A DNA stretch of 64,000 bases from Nitzschia sp. pyKryTriq1 (lineage: Eukaryota; Bacillariophyta; Bacillariophyceae; Bacillariales; Bacillariaceae), in the NCBI GenBank assembly GCA_956465555.1, contig OY101127.1, positions 868,001 to 932,000 of the forward strand. The letters are read 5' to 3'. The notes under the pieces were generated by a model that did not search any database, was not told the origin of the DNA, and saw only the letters and a program-made list of their open reading frames with translations. Made by a program: the position numbers and the translations under genes. Positions 10,928-21,259 of this stretch are shown here, piece after piece; position 1 is the stretch's first letter; the number at the start of each line of letters is the position of its first letter.

Positions 10928-12306
10928 ATGGACGAGACACAGGAAGAAGCAACGAGGAACCCCCCCTCCGCGCCCATTCCGATCGATCGACAGTGGATCG
11001 CCAAGCTCCTGAGGAAATATCCAAACCCCAACTCAATCAGACAAGATGGCAAGGCTTTGGTAGTGGCGCCGATGGTGGATCAATCAGATCTGCCCTTTCG
11101 ACTGCTGGCACGAAGATACGGTGCCAACCTTTGTTTCACTCCGATGATTCACTCTCGCCTACTCGTCGACTCGCAGGCTTATCGGAGCAAATTCTTGGGT
11201 ACCTGGTTGAGCGCCGATCGACCTCTCATCGCCCAATTGTGCGGGAGTGACCCCGATTATGTTCTTCAAGCGGCGCGATACTTGGAACCACACGTGGATG
11301 GCATCGACATCAATTGCGGATGCCCCCAGGGAATCGCTCGACGTGGAAATTACGGGGCGTTTCTGCTGGAACAGGAGGAGACTCTTTTGACTCTGGTCAG
11401 GCATCTGGTCAAACATTTGCATGTACCACTTTCGGTCAAAGTTAGACTATTGCCTCCGCCCAATGCCAGTCATCTGGGAGAAGATCCCCGCTGTCATTCG
11501 GAAAAATTCGACATTCCCAAGCACAGTTTGGATCTGTATGCTAAATTGATCGACGCGGGTATTCATCTACTGACGATTCATGGTCGGACGCGGCATCAAA
11601 AGTCTCGCTACACTGGGTCGACCGACTGGGAAACCATTCGGAAGGCAGTAGAGTTGTTTGGGGCAACCATTCCTATATTCGCAAATGGTAGCATTGGAAC
11701 CTACGAAGACGTTGACGAATGTCTACAAATCACCAAGGCCGATGGTATCATGTCCAGCGAGTCGGTGTTAGAATATCCACCCATATTCTACGCCAAACCA
11801 CAGATCCCAGTCCGTTCTATTGGAAGGATCCAGCTAGCCAAGGAATACATAGCTCTCGCGCGACAATATCCACCGCAACACGGTGGACAGGGTAAGTGCC
11901 CCCCCCCCCCCCCCATGCTTGTATTTTTAGGGGAACCTTTGAAACGCCGACTTGCTCATTCCCACTCGTTGCTCCATTCGAAGGGTCGGGCACCAAATGC
12001 ATGCGAGTCCATGTGCACCGCTTCCTTCATTCCGATTTGCAGACTGATACAGATCTGAGAAAAGTATTGGTAGAGGCTAATTCGGTCGATGCCCTAGATG
12101 CGGCTATTGATTTGTGTCAAAAGTATCACGACGAACATGGTCTGATAGTTTCTGAGGAATCGTTGTCCTGGTACGGACGTCATCGACATCATGAAGACGG
12201 GGAAGAGACAACAACTGCAAACTCATCCTCGCAGAACAAGGAAGACGAGTACGAGGAAGAAAAGGCATTTTGTGGCTTGTTTGGAACAGACTATGCGGAT
12301 TACTAG
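10928..12306 (+). CDS. DUS1: tRNA-dihydrouridine(16/17) synthase, Dus1 family
   Basis: Two exons, 10928-11891 and 11984-12306, with a 92-nt intron (donor G|GTAAGTG, acceptor CGAAG), give 428 residues. The FMN-dependent TIM-barrel enzyme reduces uridines in the tRNA D-loop. Visible family marks are VVAPMVDQSDLPFR (residues 45-58), FTPMIHSRLL, QLCGSDP and GIDINCGCPQGIARRG (about 125-140), which contains the characteristic cysteine region. HGRTRHQKSRYTGS and FANGSIG contribute to cofactor and tRNA binding. The second exon supplies the short helical C-terminal domain (HRFLHSDLQTDTDLRKVL) followed by an acidic tail. The intron holds a run of 16 cytosines. An earlier AG (after TATTTTTAG) is a better-looking acceptor but breaks the frame with this donor. 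Confidence 0.92.
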
Positions 12307-12389
12307 GCTTGTGTCACGTTTAAGGTTGCACTATTTCCTCTGAACTTTGGAGGTGAAGAGCAAAATAAACGCGCTTTTAATTTACTGTA

Positions 12390-12493
12390 TGTCCCTAGTC
12401 GATTTTGATTTGCCTAGCAAAGTCGTCCTCTTTCGGGAATACCCTTGGGTACATCTCCTTGCCTCGTTCTTATCAAGGTGTGAAGGGATGACT
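12390..12493 (+). repeat. Dispersed repeat, pair with 33057-33163 (copy 1)
   Basis: About 100 bases at roughly 85-90 percent identity to 33057-33163 in the same orientation, sharing blocks such as ATACCCTTGGGTACATC, TCCTTGCCTCGT and TCAAGGTGTGAAGGGATG. Similarity ends abruptly on both sides. Family unknown. Confidence 0.8.
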
Positions 12494-12584
12494 TGATGAT
12501 CTTATGAGGTGATTCATCAGTCATCTCTCTTTGGTATTGGTTGCTTTTGCTGGTCAGTGCTTGTAGAGTACTTTCCGGGTCCTC

Positions 12585-12657
12585 GAAAGAGAGCGTCAAG
12601 ATTGGCTTGCCAGTCTGGGAGCTCGGGCAGGTGGGAAAGAGAGCGTCAAGATTGGCT
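12585..12657 (+). repeat. Short tandem duplication, 50-bp period
   Basis: The 23-base word beginning GAAAGAGAGCGTCAAG occurs at 12585-12607 and again at 12635-12657, with the same Gly/Cys-like flanking text (TTGCCAGTCT) after each. Confidence 0.85.
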
Positions 12658-13979
12658 CCTTGCCAGTCTTGCTTTTCCTCGAACTAGAACAGAGCAAACA
12701 GTTAGTACTACCTCCTTGTCGACAATCATCTACTATTGCTAGTCATCCTCTACTTCTAGTAGGTAGGGTAGAGTTTGTCAACAGTCTACTACGGTACTGG
12801 TAGAGCAGTTACTACCTCCTTGTTGGGCTTCTAGTAGTTTAGTACCACTACTACTACTAGTCGTCCTCTACTACTAACTACTAGAGTAAGCTAAGCTAAA
12901 GCAGCGTAAAAGTGCACTGTCTAAATTAACAATAGTCGTCGGCCTGACGTTGGGCCTCTTGGCCGGCGTCAGAGCCAACGTACTCTCCGAGGACCAAGAG
13001 AACGGCTGGATTCCTTGGGTCAGGTCCTCGGAACTCAAGCCTGCCCACTGCAGCCTTGCGATGCGCTTCACCAAGCTGGGCGTCGCGACCAACGACGCTG
13101 CCGTTGTTCGTTGATCTACCTCGTTGGGTAGAGAGTCCGTAAAGGTTGTGAGCGGTTGATGTCGTTGTTGTTGTTGCTGCTGCTGCTGCTTCCGGACTCA
13201 ACCGCTCTGATGACCGCTCGTCTGGACGTCAACGACTCCGGGTCCCTAGCCTCCATTCGCCTCCCCAACTTCGACGTAGCGCGGGAAAAGCACGACAAAA
13301 TAATATTATGTCTCCCTACTCCCTACCGGTATCACACCTGGTACATACCGGTGCGTACCGGTACCTGATACACACGCTCACATCGTATGAACGTGCAGGG
13401 CACGCGTGCTGGCGCGCCCCCAAAACGAAATAAAAGCATATAGCTACGAATATAACATAAAACAATGGAACTCAAACGGTTCACCATCTTCACGTAGAAC
13501 CAATGCCACACCTTACACGAATGAGACGGCACGGCCGACGCTCCTCTAGGGTGGGTTGTTGGCGCGGTCCTTTCGCCGAAACAGATGGGTCAGTATCCAA
13601 CACGGGAAAAGGCAAAACACACACCGTCGAAAATCGCGATTTTGCCCATGCAGATGAGACGGTAGTTTGTGTTGTTGCTACGGTACCGGTAGCTACAGTC
13701 AGTACAAGTAAAAGGATCGGTATAATAATACATCCTACGAGTTCGTAGTCCGGCATTATCACCATCACCACGAGCAAGTGTCGTCAAGCTCTGGACATTG
13801 ACATCAGTGCAAGCAGTACTGTTTGCGCCGGCATTCAAACGATTCCTCGAGAACTTGACAATCCAATCTCTCCACCCCCCTTGCCGGAATCTTGAATATC
13901 GACACCTTTGCTTTCTGACAAACAGATATAGTCTTTGCACAGTACGCGGCAACGTGCTAAATCGAACATTATCGACGCA

Positions 13980-15349
13980 ATGGCATCCCATGGAGCACCA
14001 ATGGACACGAATCGGTCGTATGTAACGGCTCAGACGAATTTCACAAGTGACACAAAGCAATCGACCGCGCCCGCGCCCATGATGGCCCAACCGCAGCCCC
14101 CTCCTCTGCCCGCTTTTTACCGTGTCCTGGGGTGCATTGAATGCTACAAACCCTCTAGAGAGGTCCTTGAATATGACTACACATACGACGATGTCAACGG
14201 GAAGAAGCCGCCTCAGTCGTATCCTCGGATCAGAGAGCGCGGCGAGTACTACATAGATTCCTACAACGGCGAGCCGTGGTCTTGTAGCTTTGGGACTGCC
14301 GAGTCGGTAAGTGTTGAAGATCGGCTGGTCTTTTTTCTTTGTTTATTGGTTTCGGTTCGCCTCACCATAAAATGAAATTCTTGTTTCATCTTTGAAAGAA
14401 CGGGATTTGGTTCAATAGCTCAGATCAAGCAGGTTCGATCATGTCCGCGCTCGTGTGGTTGCTCATGATGTACTCGGCAGTGACTGTGACTCTGTTGACC
14501 GTCACGGAAGGTATTCCTGTGTACCTGGGAATGATTTATAATTTGTTGGTGTTCATGGCGCTGGCGTGCCATGCCAAGACCAGCCTGACCGATCCGGGCA
14601 GTGTTCCTCTGGCCGCCATTCCATCAGAACGTCAACGACTGATGAAGGATTCTCACAGCATGTGTGGGCAGTGCCAAACCTTTAAACCGCCCATGTCCCA
14701 CCACTGCCGTATCTGCAACCGTTGCATCAGCAGGATGGATCACCACTGCCCATGGATGAACAATTGTGTCGGCGCCAACAATCTAAGTAAGTGTTGTCGA
14801 CGAACCTATCCTCGTTTTCATGAAGGTGCTAATATTGTTCGTCCGATTCCAGAACATTTTCTTCTTTTCCTTGTCTACACTTGGACGTGTGCTGCGTATT
14901 CCTTGGCACTGTTTGGGTGGAACTACTTTTTCTGCGCAGACGAGGATTGTACATTCCACCCCATTGTTGTGCATTTGGTGCGGGTGATGACGTTTTTGTG
15001 TGTGGGAGCGTTTCTGTTTACATCCAGTATGTTGATGAATGTCTGCTATGGCCTCATGACGGGTATCGGTACGATCGATCGTCTTAAAAAGAAAGCTACC
15101 AACACTATGGGGCAGTCGGACGAAGAACCCATTCCCCTTAAGGAAGTCTTTGGTATCCAAGGATGGCATACGTGGCCATTCCCCGTCGATCCGATTTTTG
15201 AGGATTTCGATGTTGCCACGGGATATTGCATGCCCCAGAGATTGGACAGGGAGCGACAGTTCATGGAGTACAAACGACCCATCCCAGATCTCACCCAAAA
15301 CCAATCAATGGAACTCCCCAAGTGCCTCAATGATTTGCTGCCTGTTTAA
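13980..15349 (+). CDS. DHHC-type protein S-palmitoyltransferase
   Basis: Three exons, 13980-14306, 14399-14786 and 14853-15349, with GTAAGTG introns of 92 and 66 nt, give 403 residues in one continuous frame. The enzyme transfers palmitate to protein cysteines at Golgi, ER or plasma membrane. After a cytosolic N-terminus, two hydrophobic segments lie at about 124-142 and 153-167. The cysteine-rich domain follows with [16 protein letters not shown] and CNRC, then [15 protein letters not shown] with the catalytic DHHC at about 223-226. The second intron falls just after this motif and splicing restores [14 protein letters not shown], a strong check on the model. Two more membrane segments follow (about 240-262 and 280-305), so the four-helix topology is complete. 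The C-terminus is soluble. ATG at 13980 was chosen as the first one continuous with the frame in good context. Confidence 0.92.
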
Positions 15350-15536
15350 ATTAAAATCTACCAGTACAGTATGTTGAAACCATTCATGGAGAAATGCTGC
15401 TATCGGCAGGCCAAAATTTTATATCATTAACGGCCCCAAAAGACTGCATCATAGTACAGTGAGGCTGCGGGAACGTAATGTTCGTTCCCCCACCACGTGC
15501 ATCTCCGTTCCGGCAGGCGCAGCTCACCCCTTAGGC

Positions 15537-15680
15537 CCAGTCCGGCCTACTTTTTGAAACATCAAAGTTCGGAGTTTCTGAGGGCTCAGTACCGGTTCTG
15601 AGCCGAAGAAAAGTCCGATGTTTCACTTGCCCGCCGGCTTGGATTTGAGTTGCCCATGACAAAAAGTAGGACTTTTCGGA
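15537..15680. mobile_element. Short element with inverted termini (MITE-like)
   Basis: CCTACTTTTTG at 15546-15556 faces CAAAAAGTAGG at 15660-15670, with further inverted words inside (GGCTCAG...CTGAGCC around 15580-15603). The left end (15535-15580) also occurs at 9900-9945. No coding capacity. The relation to the nearby LTR-type relics is unclear. Confidence 0.55.
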
Positions 15681-16236
15681 ATCCGATGCATCCGATCCTT
15701 TCCGATCAGTTGAATTTCCGGCTACTACTGTACTTTTTTGATAGCATCAAATTCAAACGATCGGTTCCAATCGTTTGAAACCATCGGTTCCAATCGTTTG
15801 AATTTGCCGCTGTAAGGCATTTCAGGGAACAATTGGCGGGATTGTAAGGTGCGAAATAGACGGTGGAACAAAGCGGAAACTCGGTAATAATTCATTGCTG
15901 CGTCGACGCCTAAAAGACGAAAACAGTCGCCAATCCTGCGATACGAAATTGACACGAGTTGAGGATTTTCATTTAGCGGGGAAACTTTTATTTTGCAGTT
16001 GTGGGACTGTGACGTAGCGGGTTGTGTATTGGCTGATAGTAATATGGTGTCACGTACACACTTATTGTCAACGTTCGGTATAAAGTGGCGTGTATAAGTA
16101 ATTACTGTTTTAGGCCAATGTTTTCAGGTGTGACATGAGTTTGGGCCGCTATGGCCTTTTTTCAGGCCTCTAGATGTAGTCTGTCGGACGAAACGTAAAG
16201 ATATGATACATGGGTGGCACAGCGAAGCGAAGTGAT

Positions 16237-16289
<53 letters not shown>
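16237..16289. repeat. CTGT tetranucleotide microsatellite
   Basis: About 13 nearly perfect CTGT units, some 230 bases upstream of the ribosomal protein uS11 start codon. Confidence 0.95.
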
Positions 16290-16519
16290 GTAAAACCGCT
16301 TGCAAAAACCGCGCGCATGAAAAACGAAATCCCTTTACCCATTACTAAACCGCATGTCATGCGTACGTCTTTTGGCAGCCTTGCCTGACGATGTCCGTGG
16401 GCTCCGCGAGCCATGAGCGGCCATGAGGAGGTCGCCTCGAGCAACGCAATGGCTTGGTCCCTGCTCTCTTGTCGTAACACTTGTCTTCTTGCTTGCTAGC
16501 TTTCATTTAAACAAATACA

Positions 16520-17052
16520 ATGGCGTGAGTATCTCCATCCCTCTACCCTCAATGTGATCGCAGTAATTTTTTTGTGTTGGCTGACCCTTCTGTTTCTTGT
16601 GTGCTCTCTTTTTCGGTTTCAGTGAAGAGGAAGCTCAGAAAATTGGTGGAGTCAAGCTCCTGGAGGGAGAAGAAGTATTCGGTGTTGCACACTTGTTTGC
16701 TTCTTTCAATGATACTTTCGTTCACGTGACAGACTTGTCTGGACGAGAGACGCTTGTGCGGGTGACGGGTGGAATGAAGGTCAAGGCCGACCGCGATGAA
16801 TCCAGCCCGTACGCTGCTATGCTTGCCGCCCAGGACGTCGCGGCTCGTTGCAAGGAATTGGGCATCACCGCCCTTCACATCAAGGTTCGAGGAACCGGCG
16901 GAAACAAGTCCCGATCCCCAGGACCGGGTGCCCAATCGGCACTTCGTGCTCTTGCCAGAAATGGAATGAAGATTGGACGTATTGAGGATGTCACGCCCAT
17001 TCCTTCGGATTGTACCCGACGCAAGTCTGGACGTCGCGGTCGTCGTCTATAA
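16520..17052 (+). CDS. RPS14: Cytosolic ribosomal protein S14 (uS11)
   Basis: Exon 1 is only five bases (ATGGC, 16520-16524), followed by a 98-nt intron with GTGAGT donor and TTTCAG acceptor. Exon 2 runs 16623-17052. The 144-residue product starts [11 protein letters not shown] and contains [23 protein letters not shown] and the family hallmarks [38 protein letters not shown] and [14 protein letters not shown], ending in the basic [11 protein letters not shown] tail. uS11 sits on the platform of the 40S subunit and takes part in 18S rRNA processing. The length matches eukaryotic S14 (about 150). A tiny first exon with an intron right after the start is common in eukaryotic ribosomal protein genes. 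Confidence 0.96.
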
Positions 17053-17339
17053 ATCATTATACACTACTATAACAAAGAAGTCCAGAATTTGCTGCTGTTG
17101 TTTGATGATCGTCCTGCTCGTTCTGATGTGGTGTATGCAGCTCTCTGTTGTTCCAAGAGGGAATGAAGCTCGTCAGTCCCCAGGGCCTTGCATATACCTA
17201 CGGTACAAGTATAGTAGTAGTACGGCAACTTGTACTTGGATTACGTCCGGGCTATCAATTGAATACCCTAGAGCAGATCTGCGTTTCTACGATAACTATG
17301 GTCAATTAGGTGTGCGCCGAGACTATCTGTCTATGAACT

Positions 17340-19222
17340 CTACTCGTCGAATCCATCAATGCGCTTGCTCAAGTATGGAATCACTTCATCCAGGGGTACG
17401 CGCACCTGTTCCGTAGTGTCCCGGTCTCGAATAGTTACACCAGCATCGTCTTCGATTGTTTCAAAGTCTACTGTGATACAAAAAGGGACACCAACTTCGT
17501 CTGCTCGTCGATAGCGTCGACCAATGGCACCCGATGCATCCCACATCACATTGTATCGCTTCTGCAGCCGTTCGAACAGCTCTCTGGCAACTCCTACCAA
17601 AGCTTCCTTGTTCTTTAGAAGTGGCAGAACGACGGCCTTGATAGGTGCGATTTTAGGGTCGAATTTCAGAAAGTTTCGTTTTTCTCCTCCGACCTCATCT
17701 TCGGCGTAGGCAGAGCAGATAATCGCTAGTGCAAGACGGTCCACACCCAAAGAAGGCTCGATCACATGAGGCAGGTACTTTTCCTTCGTTTGCTCATCAA
17801 AATACTCCAGAGCTGTGGGGAAGTAACGGAGCAAAATATGTTAGAAAACTGTCGCGAAAATGAAATTGTTCTTGAAACTCTTTCATTTAAGTCCAGAGGA
17901 AAACACGCGCAGTCGGCCTTACATTTCCCGGATCCTTCTGAGTGCTGGGTCAAATCGTAGTTTCCTCGTGCAGCAATCCCCATCAATTCTTGTTCGCCGA
18001 ATGGGAATCGGAAAGTGATATCGGTGCACGCTCTGGCATAGTGTGCCAATCCATCCCCTTCATGGACGTCCCATCCCATCAAATCTTCACGGAGTCCAAT
18101 CGAAAGGAGGAAATTCTTCGAATCATCAATCCATTTTTGTTGCTGCACGGGCCAGACATCATCGCCCCCTTCGATAAAGTATTCAACTTCCATTTGCTCG
18201 AATTCTCGTGATCGAAAGATAAAGTTCCGAGGAGTAATCTCGTTCCGGAATGCCTTACCGATTTGGGCAATTCCGAACGGGATCTTTTGTCTCGATGTAC
18301 CCAATACGTTCTTGAAGTTGATGAAGATGCCCTGGGCGGTTTCAGGTCGAAGGTAAGCGATATTATCGGAATCAACGGCTGCTCCTACCCGGGTCTCAAA
18401 CATGAGGTTGAAGTCACGGGGCATGGTGAGCGTGGGCTTCCCCGATGCTGGGGAGGGAATCTCCGCCATTTCCTCCTCGGTTGCTCCTACCAACTCCTTG
18501 AACGAGTACGCTTCCACGCTGGCTGGTTTCAAGTCTTTCTCTTTCAAGAGGACCTTGGTTTGTGCCTCGGCCTCTTTTACCATATCGTCGTCATTCCCTT
18601 CGTGGACGCAGATGTACCCAATTTTCTCTCCTGACTCTTTGAGAATTACCGGTGAGTAAAACAGCTGGTCGGCACGGAATCTAAGCTTTGTTTCTTTACA
18701 ATCGACCATGGGATCGGAAAATCCATCGAGATGGCCTATTTCAAAAAAGAGCGGGGACAGAAAAGTGAAAAAGAATCGTTGAGATATTCTATTTGCTGCA
18801 AGACAGCAAAGATGCGTAAAAAAGAACGTACCACTGGACTTCCACGTGGTCGGGTTATGGATAATACTTGAATCCAAACCAACAACATCCTCTCGCTGAG
18901 TCACAAACGTTTTCCACCATTGATCCTTAATGTTCTTTTTGAGCTCTGCTCCCAATGGGCCGTAGTCAAAGAATCCAGCAAACCCGTTGTAAATCTCAGA
19001 AGACGGAAAAATGATTCCGCGCCGTTTGCACAGAGAAACAATCTCTTCCATATCAGGTATGTTTGTGACCTCTGCTTCTCCTTTGGTCACATCCGACTCC
19101 ACGGTGGCTGACAATTGATGGACTGCAGTCTGGGCAAGGTTCAATGTTCGTGGTTTTGTAGTGAAGGCATTGGCCGCGCGGCTGCCGCCCAAGAGCAAGA
19201 GGATCATTCCTGAAAACTTCAT
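17340..19222 (-). CDS. Plastid-targeted glycyl-tRNA synthetase
   Basis: Three exons, 19222-18832, 18735-17923 and 17812-17340, with introns of 96 and 110 nt, give 558 residues. The enzyme charges tRNA-Gly and belongs to the homodimeric class II type, with [88 protein letters not shown] and [11 protein letters not shown] in order. The first splice restores TWKSSGHLDGF and the second [15 protein letters not shown], both expected for the family. The N-terminus is a signal peptide ([13 protein letters not shown]) followed by Phe at residue 20 and a basic, Thr-rich stretch. This Ala|Phe junction is the bipartite plastid presequence of diatoms. Dual delivery to mitochondria from an inner start is possible but not shown. 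Confidence 0.93.
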
Positions 19223-20268
19223 GTGTACACAGGGTTGCTAGTAGGAACTAAACTTGTACTCGTGTAAGGTATGAGTTTCTAAAGGTGACAGTGCGAAGTT
19301 TGAGAGATTGACACCAGACCAGTCACACAAGTTGCAAGGCGGATAGAGAGTAGAGAGGTGGAATCAACTCAACGTGGCGCCACCAGTCGCCTCTCTTCCA
19401 GCTTACCTCCTTCTCGTACAAATACAAACACCGTCACCAACCATCAACCATCAAGCTGGCACCAAGCAAGAAAAGAAAGAAGGAAAGGTGACTGAGTGCG
19501 ATCGGGGAATGGGGGGATAAAAATAATAATTGTATAAAGGCTCGGACTTTTGGGCGAAAGGGGGGGAGAGTGAGTCACTAATCCTACCCTTGAATCGCAC
19601 TGGCCGGCTTACACGTGAAATTTGGGCACACAAGCGAACCCTGGCCGTTATTCGCGAGATACGACATATCGAGACTACTTTAGTACATGGTGCTAGCATG
19701 TCATGTCGCGTCTTCTAGCTATCCACTCATCGAACTCCTTTCCGTTTCGCCCTTTTCTCCCGCAATTCTAGTACGCTGGTGGTATGGCATATTATCCCTT
19801 GGCAGAGCATATTGCTGGCCGCCTTGTGGGCCCCGCGCCAATCTGTAGTGCTTGCTGTAGCCCAACTAGTTTTTTTTTACTATTTGTAATAGAAGGTAAA
19901 AAGTAGCGAACCAGACGCGGCGGTGCTGAGGAAGTGGTCCCACTAGTCAAAGCGTCAGCTGACAACGTAGATACCGGTACAGACTACGGAGATTTCAACA
20001 GACTCCTCCTCCTCCTCCTCCTCCTCTCGTCGCTGTGCGTGATTTAGAGTGCTGGTTTCTTCTGGTTTGTTTATGGGTTCTCGATCTCTACTGTACCGGC
20101 GGTACGAGTACATACTGTACTGGTACGTACAGTACTTGTACTATTCTCAATCTCGACGAACGTCTTACCGTATGTCTTATTCATTTCTTCTGTTGGCTGC
20201 AGGTACACAACATCCATCACAACATCGTGAAAGGCGGTAGAGCAAAATCAAAGGCGCTCTCATCAATC
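19223..20268. other. Divergent intergenic region
   Basis: About 1 kb between GlyRS (-) and the ACT-domain gene (+), so it should hold both promoters. It has a CTC microsatellite at about 20002-20026 and GTAC/ACCGG palindromic words at 20090-20150. No gene recognised. Confidence 0.6.
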
Positions 20269-21133
20269 ATGATGAAATCCCTCCAATCCACTACTTTTCG
20301 AAAGGCGAAAGCTTTGGTAAGCATGCGAATATTGTGTTCGAGAGGAAACGAAGATCCGAGTCCTTGTTCCTTGTTCGATCGAGATTCTCTTTTTTCTCTT
20401 GGGTGTTGAACTTGAACTAATGATGACCTCTCACAAATCTTTATTCCAGGCTTCTTGTCGCCGTTTCTTTGCTTCAAAACAACTTATCATCAACGCCGTT
20501 GGGTCTGATCGACTCGGGATTGTCAGTGATCTGACGAAATATGTCACGGATGTGGGAGGCAATGTAGGGGAGTCGCAAGCTTCTAAGTTGGGTTCGAATT
20601 TTTCACTCATGATGTTGGTAAATGTGCCCGAGAACCAGGTCGTTGCTCTCGTCGATCAACTAGAAGAGATTGAGGATATCACTGCTAGTGTCCACATGGT
20701 CAAGGAGGATGCTGTAAAAGAACCCATTTCGAAGTCTGGTATTGGATGTAAGATATCGACTTTGTCAAGGTGTCTGGTTCAGGGAGTGGAACTCTCACCA
20801 TGCTTTTCCGAACGTGATTTCTTCTCTTCGTTAGATACCGGTAAATTTTCGTTGAAAGGAGCTGACAATGCCGGCATCGTCCACAGAGTCGCCTCGATAC
20901 TGGCAAACAACGGTATGAGCATTGACAAGATGGAAACGTCTGATGAAATCGCACCACATGGTGGTACAACATTGTTCAAAATGCGTGGAATTGCGCATGC
21001 GTATGAACCTATAGCAGCGGGCTTCGACGCGGAAAAGATCAAGATTCAATTGCGCAGTTTGGGAGATGAGCTCAATTGCGACATCGACATGGTCGACGGC
21101 AAACCTGGTGATATGGTCTCGACGACTACCTAG
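20269..21133 (+). CDS. ACT-domain protein, GcvR-like, likely mitochondrial
   Basis: Three exons, 20269-20316, 20450-20747 and 20835-21133, with introns of 133 and 87 nt, give 214 residues. Two ACT-like domains are visible. The first (about 25-100) has IINAVGSDRLGIVSDLTKYVTDVGGNV. The second (about 120-200) has GADNAGIVHRVASILANNGMSIDKMET. The pairing resembles the bacterial glycine cleavage repressor GcvR and other tandem ACT regulators that bind amino acids. The first 25 residues (MMKSLQSTTFRKAKALASCRRFFASK) are basic and rich in Ser/Thr with no acidic residue, a typical mitochondrial presequence, which fits a link to mitochondrial glycine metabolism, though that is inference. There is no catalytic domain. 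Confidence 0.82.
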
Positions 21134-21259
21134 TAGGCTGTCCTTCGCGTTTCAGACGGCACTTCGTATCAATTATTTTATCATTATAAGGTCTAATGCA
21201 ACGTACTGTAGCAATCGCTGACGAGATAACAACGTTTCCTTAGTCCAGTAAGAAAAAAG

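Larger units (their letters stand above)
12307..13979. other. Intergenic region with dispersed repeats
   Basis: About 1.7 kb. It contains a dispersed repeat at 12390-12493 also found at 33057-33163, a local duplication with 50-bp period at 12585-12657, TAG/CTA triplet runs near 12730-12890, a short copy of the foldback family seen at 58.9 kb (12893-12935), and ACCGGTAC words near 13325-13370 and 13680. A frame at 12926-13110 (+) reads like protein (hydrophobic stretch then ENGWIPW) but has no ATG, and a Leu-run frame follows at 13159. I do not call a gene. Confidence 0.55.
15350..16519. other. Intergenic region with TIR element and CTGT microsatellite
   Basis: Contains a short element with terminal inverted repeats (about 15537-15680), a minus-strand frame of about 75 codons near 15730-15955 with no recognised motif, and a CTGT microsatellite. 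The stretch 16300-16519 is presumably the promoter and leader of the ribosomal protein gene. Confidence 0.6.

Noticed and set aside
11931-11983. Earlier acceptor (after TATTTTTAG) for the Dus1 intron
   Set aside because: It gives a wrong reading phase with the GTAAGT donor.
12926-13370. Protein-like frame with hydrophobic start (12926-13110) and Leu-run frame (13159)
   Set aside because: No ATG for the first and simple-sequence origin for the second; no family match.
15725-15955. Minus-strand frame of about 75 codons
   Set aside because: No recognised motif and lies among repeats.
16124-16480. Frame containing a long Thr-Asp-Arg-Gln run on the minus strand
   Set aside because: The run is the CTGT microsatellite read in one frame.
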